DNA from: Albophoma yamanashiensis
Taxonomy: Eukaryota; Ascomycota; Sordariomycetes; Hypocreales; Ophiocordycipitaceae
NCBI GenBank assembly: GCA_001600555.1
Contig: BCKH01000002.1
Coordinates: 2,955,964-3,019,963, forward strand
DNA length: 64,000 nucleotides
Direction: 5' to 3'
Shown: positions 11,584 through 22,518 of the stretch, piece after piece
How positions within the stretch are numbered: the stretch's first letter is position 1
Layout: every line of letters begins with the position of its first letter
Translations under genes and position numbers: made by a program
Notes under the pieces: model-generated
Databases searched by the model: none
Seen by the model: only the letters and a program-made list of their open reading frames with translations
Told to the model about the DNA's origin: nothing

Positions 11584-13468
11584 CGTCTATTAGAGGTCGC
11601 CGTTTCTGGCCCTGGAAATCAAAGAGTTGACGGCTGCGGTTGCCTTTGTTCTGATGCCGCTCGCGAGCTTCTATTTTGCTTTTGAAGGGGTTCAATGGCT
11701 TTGAGGACGTGAGCATGAATTTATGAGCGGTTTGCTGAATGGTGGAGGGTTTCCCGTTGAAATGATGGCGACTGTCTTTGGTACATAACGACACCGTCTT
11801 GGGATGTCTCGCAGACAGCTGATATGGCAGACGCAATAGTTACAAATGTGAGCGCGTGCCGATTTGAAAACACGGACGCATATGGCCATGGTCTGCCTCA
11901 GCCTACGACTGTTGGCGTAAATGTACTTTGCTGCGCAAAGGAGTGTGGTTTCCACGTTTACCCATCCATTCATTTCCTTGCTTTGAGAAGCGGGATGCAC
12001 TTTTAGAGATGAGCCTCGCGGGTGAAGTTGAAGCAATACGAAGCAGTCTAACCACATTTGCAGCTCTCACATGATGAGTTGTATTGGCATTCTCTCTCAA
12101 GGCAGGCCTTGGACTTGGAGACACGGTGTGGCACACTCTTCTCGCCTCGGGCGGCACTCCCTGCTTTGCTGTGCTGGTTGCTGCGCCATGGCCGCACGAC
12201 TGGGTGTCGGGCAACGCTCTGCCGCGTCCCACATCACAGCATGCCTTGTCGAGATGGAGTACATGAGCACAGCCTTATATCCGGCTCTGCATCGCCGAGG
12301 GACGGAAACGATGGGGACAGGCATGTAAACGGTAGAGTTGCCGGGGGTTCTATCTGCTCTTCCTACACTCACAAGACTCGCTCCAGCGACTCCTCTTCCT
12401 GGGTGACTGAGACATGCAGGCCCCCCTTGAGCCGTGAGTCGGGTAACTGGCCTGAGAGCAAGACCTTTTGACGCACCAGTTCGGGAGCGGCGCGCCATCG
12501 AGGCGCCGGCAGAAGGGGACGGAGAGGCTGCAGATGATCGCGCCGTGGTGCATCTGCGCATGTTCGTCGTCGCCCCCAGTCCAGCGCGATGCCTGCCTCG
12601 GTGTGGAGCATCGATTGGACAGCCGGGCAGCGAGGAACGGGTGTGCCGGGAAGACTGCAGCAAGGGTGTCCATGCTGGTTCATCCGCCCATCCACCTGGC
12701 AGCCCTAGCGCAGCGAAGTCGCCGCAAGGCGGCGCGCATGAAGACGGGCTCAGGAGAGCCATTGGGACACTTGGATTTCAGACGGGAGTTTGCTTAGGTA
12801 GGTAGTCTGGCAGGCCTTGTTGCATAACCTCAGGCACCGGACGGGGGCCCAAGAAGCCCAGGTCTCAGGGAGGGCTTCCATCTGGATTCTGGAGCAGCAG
12901 GTTCGAGTACTTGTACTCGTACGGAGTGCATAACTACAGGTAGGTACCTAGGTACTGCCTGTCCTGTCTACGCTTAGCCGGTGGGACCAGTCTTGCCAGT
13001 CTCCACCGCCGCCGGCAGGCTGCCACCGCTTACCCAGCCAGGAGTGGAGGGCTGCAATTCGCATCCTGCTGATCCACCCAAAGTCGCATCCAATTTTCCC
13101 CAGACTCACATCACATGGGCTGTCAGTCCATCCACCATCCTTTCCACCACCGCGCCGACGACCGCATCGCTCTCCCAGGCGCGCTATTCTCCGTATCTGC
13201 ATGCGCTGCCACCCTCCGCCGCGCTGACGACATCATCACGAGCCCGGCGAGCCCGCATCAGGGAACCCGCTCCAGCACGCGCCGCGCCGCCACCACGACG
13301 GTCGTTGACGACTCCCTGCGCGTGCCGATCTGCCATCGACGCATAAAACGATCTCGCGTCTGCCTCCTGCGCCGTTCCCTCGACTGAAGCTTCCCTTCCG
13401 AACCGGTCCCGGATTCTTGCGACGCCCCTCGTCGCAAGACTTCTGCACCTGCACCCGCACAGCCCAGA
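11584..13468. other. Long intergenic region with hairpin and palindromes
   Basis: 1.9 kb between the Myb-like gene and NMA111. At 12905-12918 the arms GAGTAC/GTACTC form a hairpin, and at 12941-12950 there is the perfect palindrome TAGGTACCTA. The GC-rich section 12100-12800 has long open frames on both strands, but none resembles a protein. The last 400 bases are pyrimidine-rich leader for NMA111. Confidence 0.5.
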
Positions 13469-16400
13469 ATGAACGGCACACGAGCCTCGGCCGCGGCCAA
13501 GAGGAAAGCCCCGGCGTCGCCCGGCCACGCGCCGCCTGCGAAGAGAGCCATCAACGGAAAGCTCTCGGCTGATGACAACACCCCCGACATCGAGGCCTAC
13601 GACGACGAGTCTGAGCTGTCGGACGAACTCCATACCCCCCTCTATATCGACACACCAGGCAGCCTGGGGGAGTGGCAGGACACCATCCAAAAAGTGGTTC
13701 GCAACGTTGTCGCCATCCGCTTCTGCCAGACATGCTCTTTCGACACCGACTCCGCCCTGACGAGTGAAGCAACCGGCTTCGTTGTCGACTCGGAACGAGG
13801 GTACGTAACGCACACGAATTGTCTCCTGCTTACCTGGCTCGTCGCTGACGTGCGCTCGTTCCACAGCTACATTCTGACAAACCGCCATGTCGTCGGTGCC
13901 GGCCCCTTCTGGGGTCACTGCGTTTTCGATAACCACGAAGAGGTCGACTGCTATCCCGTGTATCGCGATCCCGTCCACGATTTCGGCATCCTGCGCTACG
14001 ACCCCAAGGCCATCAAGTACATGCACGTCGATGGGCTGAGCCTGAGCCCAGATCAAGCCAAGGGTAAGACGGTGCCCCCCTAATCGCGCCCCGCGTGCCC
14101 ATTTTGGACCATTCACTGAACGTTACTGTACCAGTTGGCGTCGAGATTCGAGTTGTGGGCAACGATGCCGGTGAGAAGCTCAGCATTCTGTCCGGCGTCA
14201 TCAGCCGACTGGATCGCAACGCACCCGAGTACGGTGAGGGCTATAGTGATTTCAACACGTGCTACTACCAGGCCAACGCTGCAGCTAGCGGTGGTAGCTC
14301 TGGTAGCCCGGTCGTGAGCAAGGACGGTTCGGCGGTTGCCTTGCAGGCGGGCGGCCGCTCTGACGGCGCGTCCACCGACTACTTCCTGCCCCTGGACCGT
14401 CCCCTGCGTGCTCTTCAGTGCATTCAACAAGGGAAGCCCGTAACGCGAGGCGATATACAGTGCCAGTTCCTGCTGAAGCCGTTCGATGAATGCCGCCGGC
14501 TGGGACTCAGCCCGCATTGGGAGGCGGCCATGCGGGAGGCGTTCCCGGACGAAACGAACATGTTGGTTGCCGAGATCGTCCTGCCTTCGGGTCCCTCCCA
14601 CGAGAAGATAGAGGAAGGCGATGTTCTAGTTAAGATTAACGGAGAGCTCATTACTCAATTCATTCGCTTGGACGACATCCTGGACTCGAATGTTGGAAAG
14701 CCCATCAAGATCCAGCTTCAGCGGGGCGGTCAGGATATCGAGGTGGAGATTGAAGTGGGAGACCTTCACAGCATTACACCCGACCGCTTCGTCACAGTGG
14801 CTGGCGCCAGCTTCCATGACCTGTCCTATCAACAGGCTCGGCTCTACGCGATCCCTGTGAAGGGAGTCTACGTGTGCGAGTCTGCTGGGTCGTTCAGGTT
14901 CGAGAACACCGACAATGGGTGGATAATCCAGACTGTCGATCACAAGAAGGTACCAGATCTGAATGCCTTCATCGAGGTGATGAAGAACATTCCGGACCGA
15001 GCTAGGGTGGTTGTCACCTACAAGCATTTGCGAGACCTCCACACACTGAATACGACCGTCATCTACGTGGATCGGCATTGGTCGTCGAAGATGAAGATGG
15101 CTATTCGAAACGACGAGACAGGATTGTGGGACTTTTCAGACTTGGGAGACCCGCTGCCTCCGGTGGCCCCCGTCAGACGCTCAGCCTCTTTCATCGAGTT
15201 GGACCACATGCCGCACCCCGGCATTGCAGAGCTGATCCGGAGTTTTGTCCACGTCAACTGCACAATGCCAGTCAAGCTGGATGGTTTCCCCAAGAATCGC
15301 AGGTGGGGCATGGGCTTGGTTATCGACGCCGACAAGGGCATCGTCCTCATTTCTAGGGCTATTGTTCCCTACGATCTCTGCGATATTACTGTCACCATCG
15401 CCGACTCGATCATCGTGGAAGCCAAGGTCGTCTTCCTGCATCCGCTCCAGAACTACGCCATCATCCAGTACGATCCGGCGCTGGTCGACGCCCCCGTTAA
15501 GAGCGCCAGGCTGAGCAGCGAGCATCTTACCCAGGGAGCCAAGACATACTTCTTGGGCTACAACAGGATCGGGCGGGTTGTGCACGGCGCCACAACCGTT
15601 ACCGAGATAACCGCCGTCGCGATCCCGGCGAACTCTGGGGCGCCTCGTTACCGCGCGGTGAACGTTGATGCCATCACAGTCGATAGCAACCTTGGCTCCA
15701 CGTGCAACAGCGGCGTTCTCGTGGCCCCAGACGGAACAGTGCAGGCGCTCTGGCTCTCTTATCTCGGAGAACGATCGCCTTGCAGCCAGCGAGATGAGGA
15801 GTACTACCTGGGACTGGGCACACCGACTCTGCTGCCCGTCATTTCGAGCATCCAGAAGGCCGAAGTTCCTCAACTCCGCATGCTATCGGTGGAGTTGAGA
15901 TCTGTGCAGATGTCGCAGGCCCGCGTGATGGGAGTCTCGGATGAGTGGATCAAGAAGGTCACGCAGGCGAACCGGTCGCACCACCAGCTGTTCATGGTCA
16001 GCAAGCGGACTTTCGAACGAGGCGAACACCCCGTCTGCCTCTTGGAGGGAGACATTGTCCTGACCTTGAACGGCAAGATTTGCACCACGATATCGGACTT
16101 CGACGTCATGTATTCCAATGAGGTCCTGGACGCCGTCATCGTCCGAGAATGCGAGGAGATGCAGCTGCAGCTGCCGACTGTGGCCGCCAAGGATATGGAG
16201 ACGGACCGCGCCGTGTCATTCTGCGGCGCTATTCTTCATCGTCCTCACCAGGCAGTGAGGCAGCAGATCAGCAAGCTTCACAGCGAGGTGTACGTGTCGA
16301 GCCGAATCCGTGGCTCTCCCGCCTACCAGTACGGTGTGGCCCCGACGAACTTTATCACACATGTCAACGGACAGCCGACCCCCGACCTCGAAAGCTTCAT

Positions 16401-16696
16401 TGAGGCAACCCGCAGGATCCCAGACAATACTTGTCAGTCCATCCCTGCATTCCACACGACCATATGGTCAATGCTAACAACTCTTAGACTTCCGTCTCAA
16501 GGCCGTGACGTTCGACAGTGTACCGTGGGTCATCACCATGAAGAAGAATGACCACTACTTCCCAACCATGGAGTGGATCAAAGACAGTAATGAGGCGTGT
16601 GGGTGGCGACGGGTGACATACGAGGGGACGGACATCTTCCAGGGAGAAGCTGTTGACGGGATCCCCCCCGTTGTCGAGGACACCGAAATGGAGTAG
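13469..16696 (+). CDS. NMA111: Nuclear HtrA-like serine protease NMA111
   Basis: Exons 13469-13800, 13867-14063, 14135-16432 and 16488-16696 give 1011 aa, the usual size for this family. NMA111 is a duplicated HtrA/Omi relative that acts in the nucleus and promotes apoptosis-like death under stress in yeast. The N-terminus has basic stretches (KRKAP, KRAINGK) fitting nuclear import. The first protease domain keeps the catalytic triad: His118 in ILTNRHVVG, Asp149 in DPVHDFGIL and Ser232 in ASGGSSGSP. PDZ domains follow (for example around EEGDVLVKINGELI). A second protease-like domain from about residue 530 lacks a normal GxSGG active site, as in the family, and more PDZ-like sequence follows. 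The last intron starts GTCAGT and has a GCTAAC branch. No damage is visible. Confidence 0.96.
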
Positions 16697-17376
16697 ATGG
16701 CTGGTGGGGAGTTGGCGAGCGGACCTGCAGGACCGGCTTGCGAAGCCTCGACCCGGCAGCGTGCGATAAAACATTCGGAGCATTCGGAGATTTGGCATTG
16801 GATTGGGGCGTTTACATGGCTATGAAGGATTCCCATGAAATTTTCTGGAGCTGTTCCACAGCTGGGGTTTACATCGTGTTGCGGCATTCCAGGACGATGC
16901 CGGCAGCCTCAGCAAGTGCCCAATTCTCGTGTCAACAAGAAGGTACAGTAACATAGACAGGCATACAGGCTCCGTTTGCGACGGGGTCTATTAGTGGAAA
17001 TTATTTCCTGCATCAAGTGAACTGGCAATGAGCGCTGCCTAACAGTGTTGGTGACAGAGGACGTGCTCTGGTGACGAGTGACCGGTGGGGAGGCAGAGTA
17101 CGGAGTACGTAGTACGTAGTGACTAGAAGGCACGGAGGCTTTGTGGTGGGGGGGCTGCAGCGCCCCGCAACGGCGAACTTACGTGTAGCTCCCCCGATGT
17201 CACAGATACTGGCGCATTGGACGGAGCGCAGGTAGCGTCGGCTGCCTGGAGCTGACGATTAGGTTACCGCAACGTCTACTTCGACGACACCAGCCTTCAC
17301 CCATTGCTGGTCCCGTCGGCTTCTTCCTCCGTCACAGAAACGCCCTGTTCACAAACCCCCGACGAAGACGCCCATC
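16697..17376. other. Intergenic, NMA111 to IST1
   Basis: Holds the NMA111 3' end and the IST1 promoter and leader. At 17099-17108 lies TACGGAGTAC, directly followed by GTAGTACGTAGT, part of the recurring palindromic motif set in this window. No gene seen. Confidence 0.5.
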
Positions 17377-18336
17377 ATGGCTCCGCAGGCGACGCTCCTG
17401 GTACGTCAATCGCGGGTACCCCGCCAGGAGCATTAGTGACGCAATTGTCGCTAACTGCCGCAGACGAAGCTCAAGGTGCAGCTCAAGCTTGCCATCGCGC
17501 GGCTGCGGATGGTGCAGCAGCGCGACGAGCAGCTGGGCAAGACGCACCGCAGGGCCATGGCCCAGCTGCTGGAGGCGGGCAAGGTCGATTCCGCCACGAT
17601 CCGCGTCGAGAACATCATCCGCTCCGACATCACAAGCGAGCTGCACGAGCTGCTCGAGCTGTACTGCGAACTGCTGCTGGCGCGCGCCGGCCTGCTCGAG
17701 GGCTCCGTGTGCGACCCGGGCCTGGAGGAGGCGGTCCAGAGCATCATCTACGCGGCGCCCAAGACGGAGATCAAGGAGCTGGGGACGGTGCGGGTGCTTC
17801 TCGCCGAGAAGTACGGCAAGGAGTTTGTGCTGGAGGCCATGGAGAACGCGAATGGCAAGGTCAACGAAAAAGTCGTCAAGAAGCTTAGTGTCGAGCCCCC
17901 CAAGGCAGAGCTGGTCCAGGGCTACCTGGAGGAGATTGCGAAGGCCTACGGGGTGGACTGGCCGAGGGGCTCGAGGACGACGACGCCGCCTCCTGAGCTG
18001 ATAGACGACGACGATGCCGACGACGATAACCCCTCGGGAGGACAGGCGCAGAAGGTTCTCGCCACGCCTATCGCAGCGCAAAGGAAGTTGTCAAAGGGCG
18101 AGGAGGAACTGGACCGCGCAACGCCGCCGAAGGGCTTCGACGGTCCCACGAGTCCGCTGTTGGTGACGCCCCCCAGGATGACGACGGACAACGTACACCC
18201 GAAGGTGACGCTAGGATCGGTGGAGCTGAAGCCGAACAAGAAGATGGAGAACGCGGCCAAGAAGAAGGAGCCCGAAGGCGCAGTGCCGGACATTAGCGAC
18301 CTGGAACGGAGGTTCGCGGCGCTCAAGAAGCGATGA
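17377..18336 (+). CDS. IST1: IST1-like regulator of Vps4/ESCRT-III
   Basis: Exons 17377-17400 and 17464-18336 give 298 aa. The N-terminal IST1 domain (about residues 9-180) is helical: TKLKVQLKLAIARLRMVQQ, then a MAQLLEAGKVDSATIRVENIIR segment, ELLELYCELLLAR and AVQSIIYAAPKTEIKELG. IST1 proteins are ESCRT-III-like and tune the Vps4 ATPase at multivesicular endosomes. The middle is acidic and Pro-rich. The extreme C-terminus, DISDLERRFAALKKR, fits the MIT-interacting motif type 1 consensus that binds the Vps4 MIT domain. The first coding exon is only 8 codons, joined by a 63-nt intron with a CTAAC branch; the MAPQ start is supported by the in-frame splice. Confidence 0.93.
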
Positions 18337-19000
18337 TTGGGCGGTGCTGATGAGGTCGGGGGCTGGATGGCGCCTCGGGACATGTCAGGCAGAGACGGAG
18401 GCTTTATGGCTAGGATTCCTGAACACAGCGAGTGAATTTGTAGCCTTCATGCGCCACGTGCTGTGCTTGTCCTGTCCAATGGCGCGCGCGTCGGGGAGTG
18501 CTTGAACAGACTGTTGCCTGCCTGGCAGCTGGCTAGCAGCCCTCAACACCTGCCCGCCGCCTGTGGCCTTCGATTTTGTCGCGCCGCGCACCCCGTTCGA
18601 CGGCCTTGAATCTCGCGCGTTCTTGTTTTGATCCGAGAAGCGTCTTCGCCCTCAGCCTCGCCTCCTGTGGATGGTTTCCTCTTTGTCGCGACACGCCCGC
18701 CTCTCAACCCACAGCATCAACAACATCACCCCCACTCATAGCTGTCTTTTAACTCCGGCAGAGCCAATACATCATCAGTCTTTGTTTACTTCCTGGTTCT
18801 ATTTAGCCGTCGTCTTTATTTTGCTCTATTGTCGGTTCCTCGTTGCCAGTCCCTTTGTCCATTCAGGTCACGACTCGGACTCGGATTTGACTGGACTATC
18901 CTCTGCGCGTTACCTTAGCAAAGAACGGAACTTTCACCAGTCTCCTTGAATATTGCGTATTTCTGAATCAATCATCTAAAACGCTTACTTCAACCTCATC
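18337..19000. other. Intergenic with pyrimidine-rich leader
   Basis: The left half is the IST1 3' region. From about 18600 to 18960 it is strongly CT-rich and is probably the leader of the zinc-knuckle gene. No gene seen. Confidence 0.5.
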
Positions 19001-20180
19001 ATGGACTCTAAGGAACAGATCCTCCGGAACTTGCGCGAGGTGGTTGGCCTGAACGGGTTCCGCAACCTGACTGACCTCGGCCCTATGCGTCAGGAAAACC
19101 TCGAGCGTCGGCTCACGGACGCTCACTATCGACTCACCAAGAACAGCATTGCCTCGATATCTGCTATCTGGCTGCAGGAGCAGGCGCTTCGTTGGACAGG
19201 TATGCCATCCGGTCAGGTCATCGAACGATGGTGCCACTATTTGGCGTTCTGTGGCTGCAAAATGAGGGATGTCCTCGACATCTGGATGCGAGCTGCCCTC
19301 AGTTCCTTGGATATGTGGTGCAGCGCCATGTCCCCTCTGAAAGTACGTGAGATTCGTCATGCAATCTTCGACAAGATTGTGGCTTCTTACCCGGAGTCCC
19401 TCCATGACACCGCCATGGATATCGATGATACGCGCCCACCTCCCGCCTCGGCGCTTCAAGGAAGCTCTTCTGCCCTCAGAGGCAAGGCCGGGAACACCCC
19501 TTCGTCCTCGAGCGTCGCCGGTGAGGCTCGATCAAGCAACCACCAAGCCGCCCCCGAGCCTACTGGCAGATACCCCGGTTACGGAATGGTGAATGACACT
19601 GACAGCCTCACTTCAATGGTGGATAATAAGCTGACGATTGAGGAGCTTCCGCACAATGTGCCTAGAGCTGAAGAGGTTGAGACTGTCTGCACGCGATGCA
19701 ACATGAAGGGTATGTGGAAGTTTATCCATGAGGCCATGGTGCACAAGTTCTCTAACAGCCACAGGTCACTGTTCCAGAGATTGTTCAGCCAAGTCTTCGC
19801 AGCATAAATGCGAGAGCTGCGGTGCCAACAGCCACTTCAGCGAAACTTGTCCAAGCAAGAGCTTCGTGTATGGCCCTCGTTCGTTTCCAATCTCTCCAGA
19901 CGCCAAGCAAGTCTCGCGCCAGCCCTCAACTCCTACACATCGCGGCAAGATGACCGACTCCTATCGTCCCTCGACTCGAGCCGTCACTCAGGAGCAACAG
20001 GCTACCTCCCAGGAGATCCTGCAGAGCAAGTTTTTCGATGGTAGCCCTCGAGGCAAGCCAGACAGTAGCTCTCTATCCTCCGCAGAGGAATGCGCAGCTG
20101 ACCCATCAGACAATGCAGCAGAAGGTCGCGAGTATATGCGCAGCGGAGGCACTCGCAGGGACAGCCGTATGCTAGCTTAG
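19001..20180 (+). CDS. CCHC zinc-knuckle protein; frame continues past a TAG to 20764
   Basis: Exons 19001-19709 and 19765-20180 give 374 aa ending at TAG (20178-20180). The N-terminal 150 residues are helical and Trp/Cys-containing with no family I recognise. A Ser-rich linker follows, then two zinc knuckles: CTRCNMKGHCSRDC, formed across the splice, and CESCGANSHFSETC. Such knuckles usually bind single-stranded RNA or DNA. Just after the TAG comes a well-formed intron, 20187-20242 (GTAAGT donor, GAGCTAAC branch, CCCAG acceptor). It is in phase with a further 173 codons (20243-20764) of coding-like sequence, including NVWVNRPARRTALEMW and a Lys/Glu-rich tail. The natural protein may therefore be about 550 aa, with the TAG a nonsense change, a sequence error, or a site of readthrough. 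I annotate the strict reading frame and flag the rest separately. Confidence 0.75.
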
Positions 20181-20764
20181 AAAGAAGTAAGTGTATCATA
20201 ATTGGCCTCCACGTCATTCATTTGAGCTAACTTGCGACCCAGGGCGACGGCCAGTCTCAGGGGAGTGCAGCCGATCAGAGGATTGAAGACGAGAGAAAAG
20301 CCCTCGCAGAGGCCGACGAGTTCCTCGCACGACTCTCCCTTGAGGTCGGGATGGAAATGGCGAACAGGCAGCCGGCCCCTGCGAGTGTACTCGAGCCCGC
20401 GCCGAAGAAACAGGCGACGAAGCGAGCTCGCTATCGGATTCCGATGCTGGGAGCGCTGGCCGAGCCAGCGAGCCCCAAGACGAAAGCTCCGCCGTCCGTC
20501 GCATCCAGCTCAGCCGCGGAGGCTGATGACTCGGAATCTCTGGCGGAGAGCGTGGCGCCGGAACTTCCAATCGAGCTGGGCAAAACCATCAAGCCGGTGG
20601 TCAACGAGCCCAGATACACCGCTGCAACCCAGGCTCTGTTCCAGAACAAGGGCAACGTTTGGGTCAACCGGCCGGCGCGCAGGACGGCGCTTGAGATGTG
20701 GGACGAAATGGATGCTAAGGCGGAGAAGGAAAAGGCAGCCAAGGAGAAGATGGCAGCTGAGTAG
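20181..20764 (+). CDS. In-phase continuation of the zinc-knuckle gene beyond the TAG
   Basis: After TAG come two codons (AAA GAA), an intron at 20187-20242, and an exon at 20243-20764 that stays open for 173 codons in the same phase. Its content is coding-like: alternating Glu/Lys/Ala helices (DERKALAEADEFLARLSLEV), a basic KKQATKRARYR patch and a conserved-looking NKGNVWVNRP segment. No other GT donor in phase 0 within the last 60 codons of the previous exon would remove the TAG. It has no convincing start of its own; its first internal ATG, at 20351, lies mid-helix. I treat it as the C-terminal part of the gene at 19001. Whether it is translated is unknown. Confidence 0.5.
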
Positions 20765-21052
20765 AAGAAGGCTGCAGCAGGCACACGATCAAGGCGATGG
20801 CACAATGGATGCAGATGCAGCAGAAGCGCCATCAAGGTGATGGGCACGGTGGATGTTAACTTCTTTTCGATTCAGAATGCCCCGTTGATGTACGCCAAAA
20901 CGCCGTGTGCGATGCGTCGTCTCGTGGGTAGTAGTGCGCACACAGACCTGTTGCCCCAAACGCCGCTATCATAGGTTCCCATAGGTTCCCTTGTCAATAA
21001 TGCACCGATGCACCCGCACCACCCGAATCCATGCTCCCCCGACCATATGCTC

Positions 21053-21566
21053 CTACTCCAGCTTGTCGAGGTGCTCGAGGCGCGTCAGGACGACCTGCTT
21101 GCTCGTCTCCTCGATCTCGCCGGCGAGGAAGACCTCGTCGAGGATGGCGTAGACCTTGTAGAAGTTGAAGACGAGGTCGAGCTCGCAGACGTTGCCGAAG
21201 AAGGCGTCGAGGACCTCGACGAAGAAGTGGATGGCCTCGAGGTAGGCGAGCTCGTTGTCGTTGGTGTCGACGCAGGCGCAGAAGAAGAGGCCGGCGTAGC
21301 GGCGGTAGACGACCTTGTTGTTGCGGAACTCGACGAAGTTGGACTGGTACTTCTGGTCGCGCGGGGCGACGAGGCGGTGCACCTCGCCTTTGAGCTTGAT
21401 CTTCTGCTCGTCGCTGTAGGGGGCGTACCACTTGGCCAGACGGGTCTTGCCCCTATCCGCACGAGACGGGCGTTAGCAGCTGGCCGGTTCGCCGCGGCGG
21501 GGGNGGGGNGGGAGACGGGGGAGGGAACACGCACTGCCGGTTCTGGATGAGGATGAAGGACAGCAT
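21053..21566 (-). CDS. APS2: AP-2 clathrin adaptor complex sigma subunit
   Basis: Exon 1 is 21566-21535 and exon 2 is 21452-21053, giving 143 aa, the standard length for sigma-2. The small subunit stabilises the AP-2 core and helps bind dileucine cargo in endocytosis. The sequence opens MLSFILIQNRQGKTRLAKWY and contains EVHRLVAPRDQKYQSNFVEF, VVYRRYAGLFFC and ELDLVFNFYKVYAILDEVF, all diagnostic of AP-2 rather than AP-1 or AP-3 sigma. The Gln-11 codon is split by the intron (82 nt), which contains two N bases at 21504 and 21509; these do not touch coding sequence. It is divergently arranged with the BRE4-like gene and converges on the zinc-knuckle gene about 290 bp away. Confidence 0.96.
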
Positions 21567-22518
21567 GGCGAGGCGATGGGAGGGCGTCGCGGCGCCTTGA
21601 AGTCGCGGGGGTGTTGGGCTTGCGACGGGTTCGGATCTGGGAGAGGCGTCGTTGAAATTGGGTGCTGCTGTCGTGAGATGTCGCGGGGCGGCGGTGGCAG
21701 CCCCGGGGGACGTCATTGGCCAGACTGGGGGGGTCGTTTTCAACGATGGGCGAAGCGCTACGAGTAATTACAGCGAAGACACGATTCTACGTGACATGTT
21801 TTCAATGTCGGTATCAAATAAAATTGATGAAAAAAAGCGCAAGATTTAAAAATTCTGCCGAAATTGGGCTGCAACCTCAGATATATAAAGTGAGCACCCA
21901 GAACCCGCGACTGCGTTGTATGCATCCGATGGTCGTCGTTCTTGCACCAGCGATCCAGCATTAGACACATCAGCGGCTCACTACCTTACTCTGTACTCGT
22001 ATTACAGTGTTCTGCATCCATACACTGGAGCTTGGGGACGAGCCATTGATGCGCCGGAGCGTCTCAAGCGCATCAGGCCAGGAACTTTCTCTCGCCGGTG
22101 ATCGTGAAATGCGACGCGACGCCTTCGGTCGACGAGCCCACACACATACATACACACACAGAAGCGGCCAGCCCCGCCAACGTCCTGGGGAAGTGCAGCG
22201 AGCGCCTTACTCGGACAGGCTTGGCTCGCAGCATCGAAATCTACCCGCCGTGCGCAAATGACCTCACCCTGCTTTGCGCGCGCGTTGATCCTGGCCTGCC
22301 GCCTCCATCTGCCGCGTCCACCTACATACCATACATACGTGTGCTTGGGCCATCCCGGCTCCTCAGTCCTGCCAATCCTTTCCTTTGCCTTTTCAACGGC
22401 CGCCATCGACCTGCCCGGCCGTTCTCTGATGCCCGTCGACGCCTCCCGTTGAGCTGCGCATCGTCCCTCGCCAGTCCCGAGCCGTGGAGATGCAACGCGC
22501 CTCGCGCCGCTGCCCGGC
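21567..22518. promoter_or_regulatory. Shared divergent promoter of APS2 and BRE4-like gene
   Basis: The 952 bp between two divergent starts. Near APS2 lies GACGTCATTGG (about 21709-21719), a CRE-like half-site followed by an inverted CCAAT box. The stretch 21770-21900 is AT-rich. Nearer the BRE4 start the sequence is GC-rich leader with a short CACACA run near 22140-22160. No gene seen. Confidence 0.4.

Noticed and set aside
12097..12762. 221-codon minus frame and overlapping plus frames in the 11.6-13.5 kb spacer
   Set aside because: GC-rich sequence lowers stop frequency in all frames; Arg/Ser/Pro/Ala-rich text with no motif or plausible leader.
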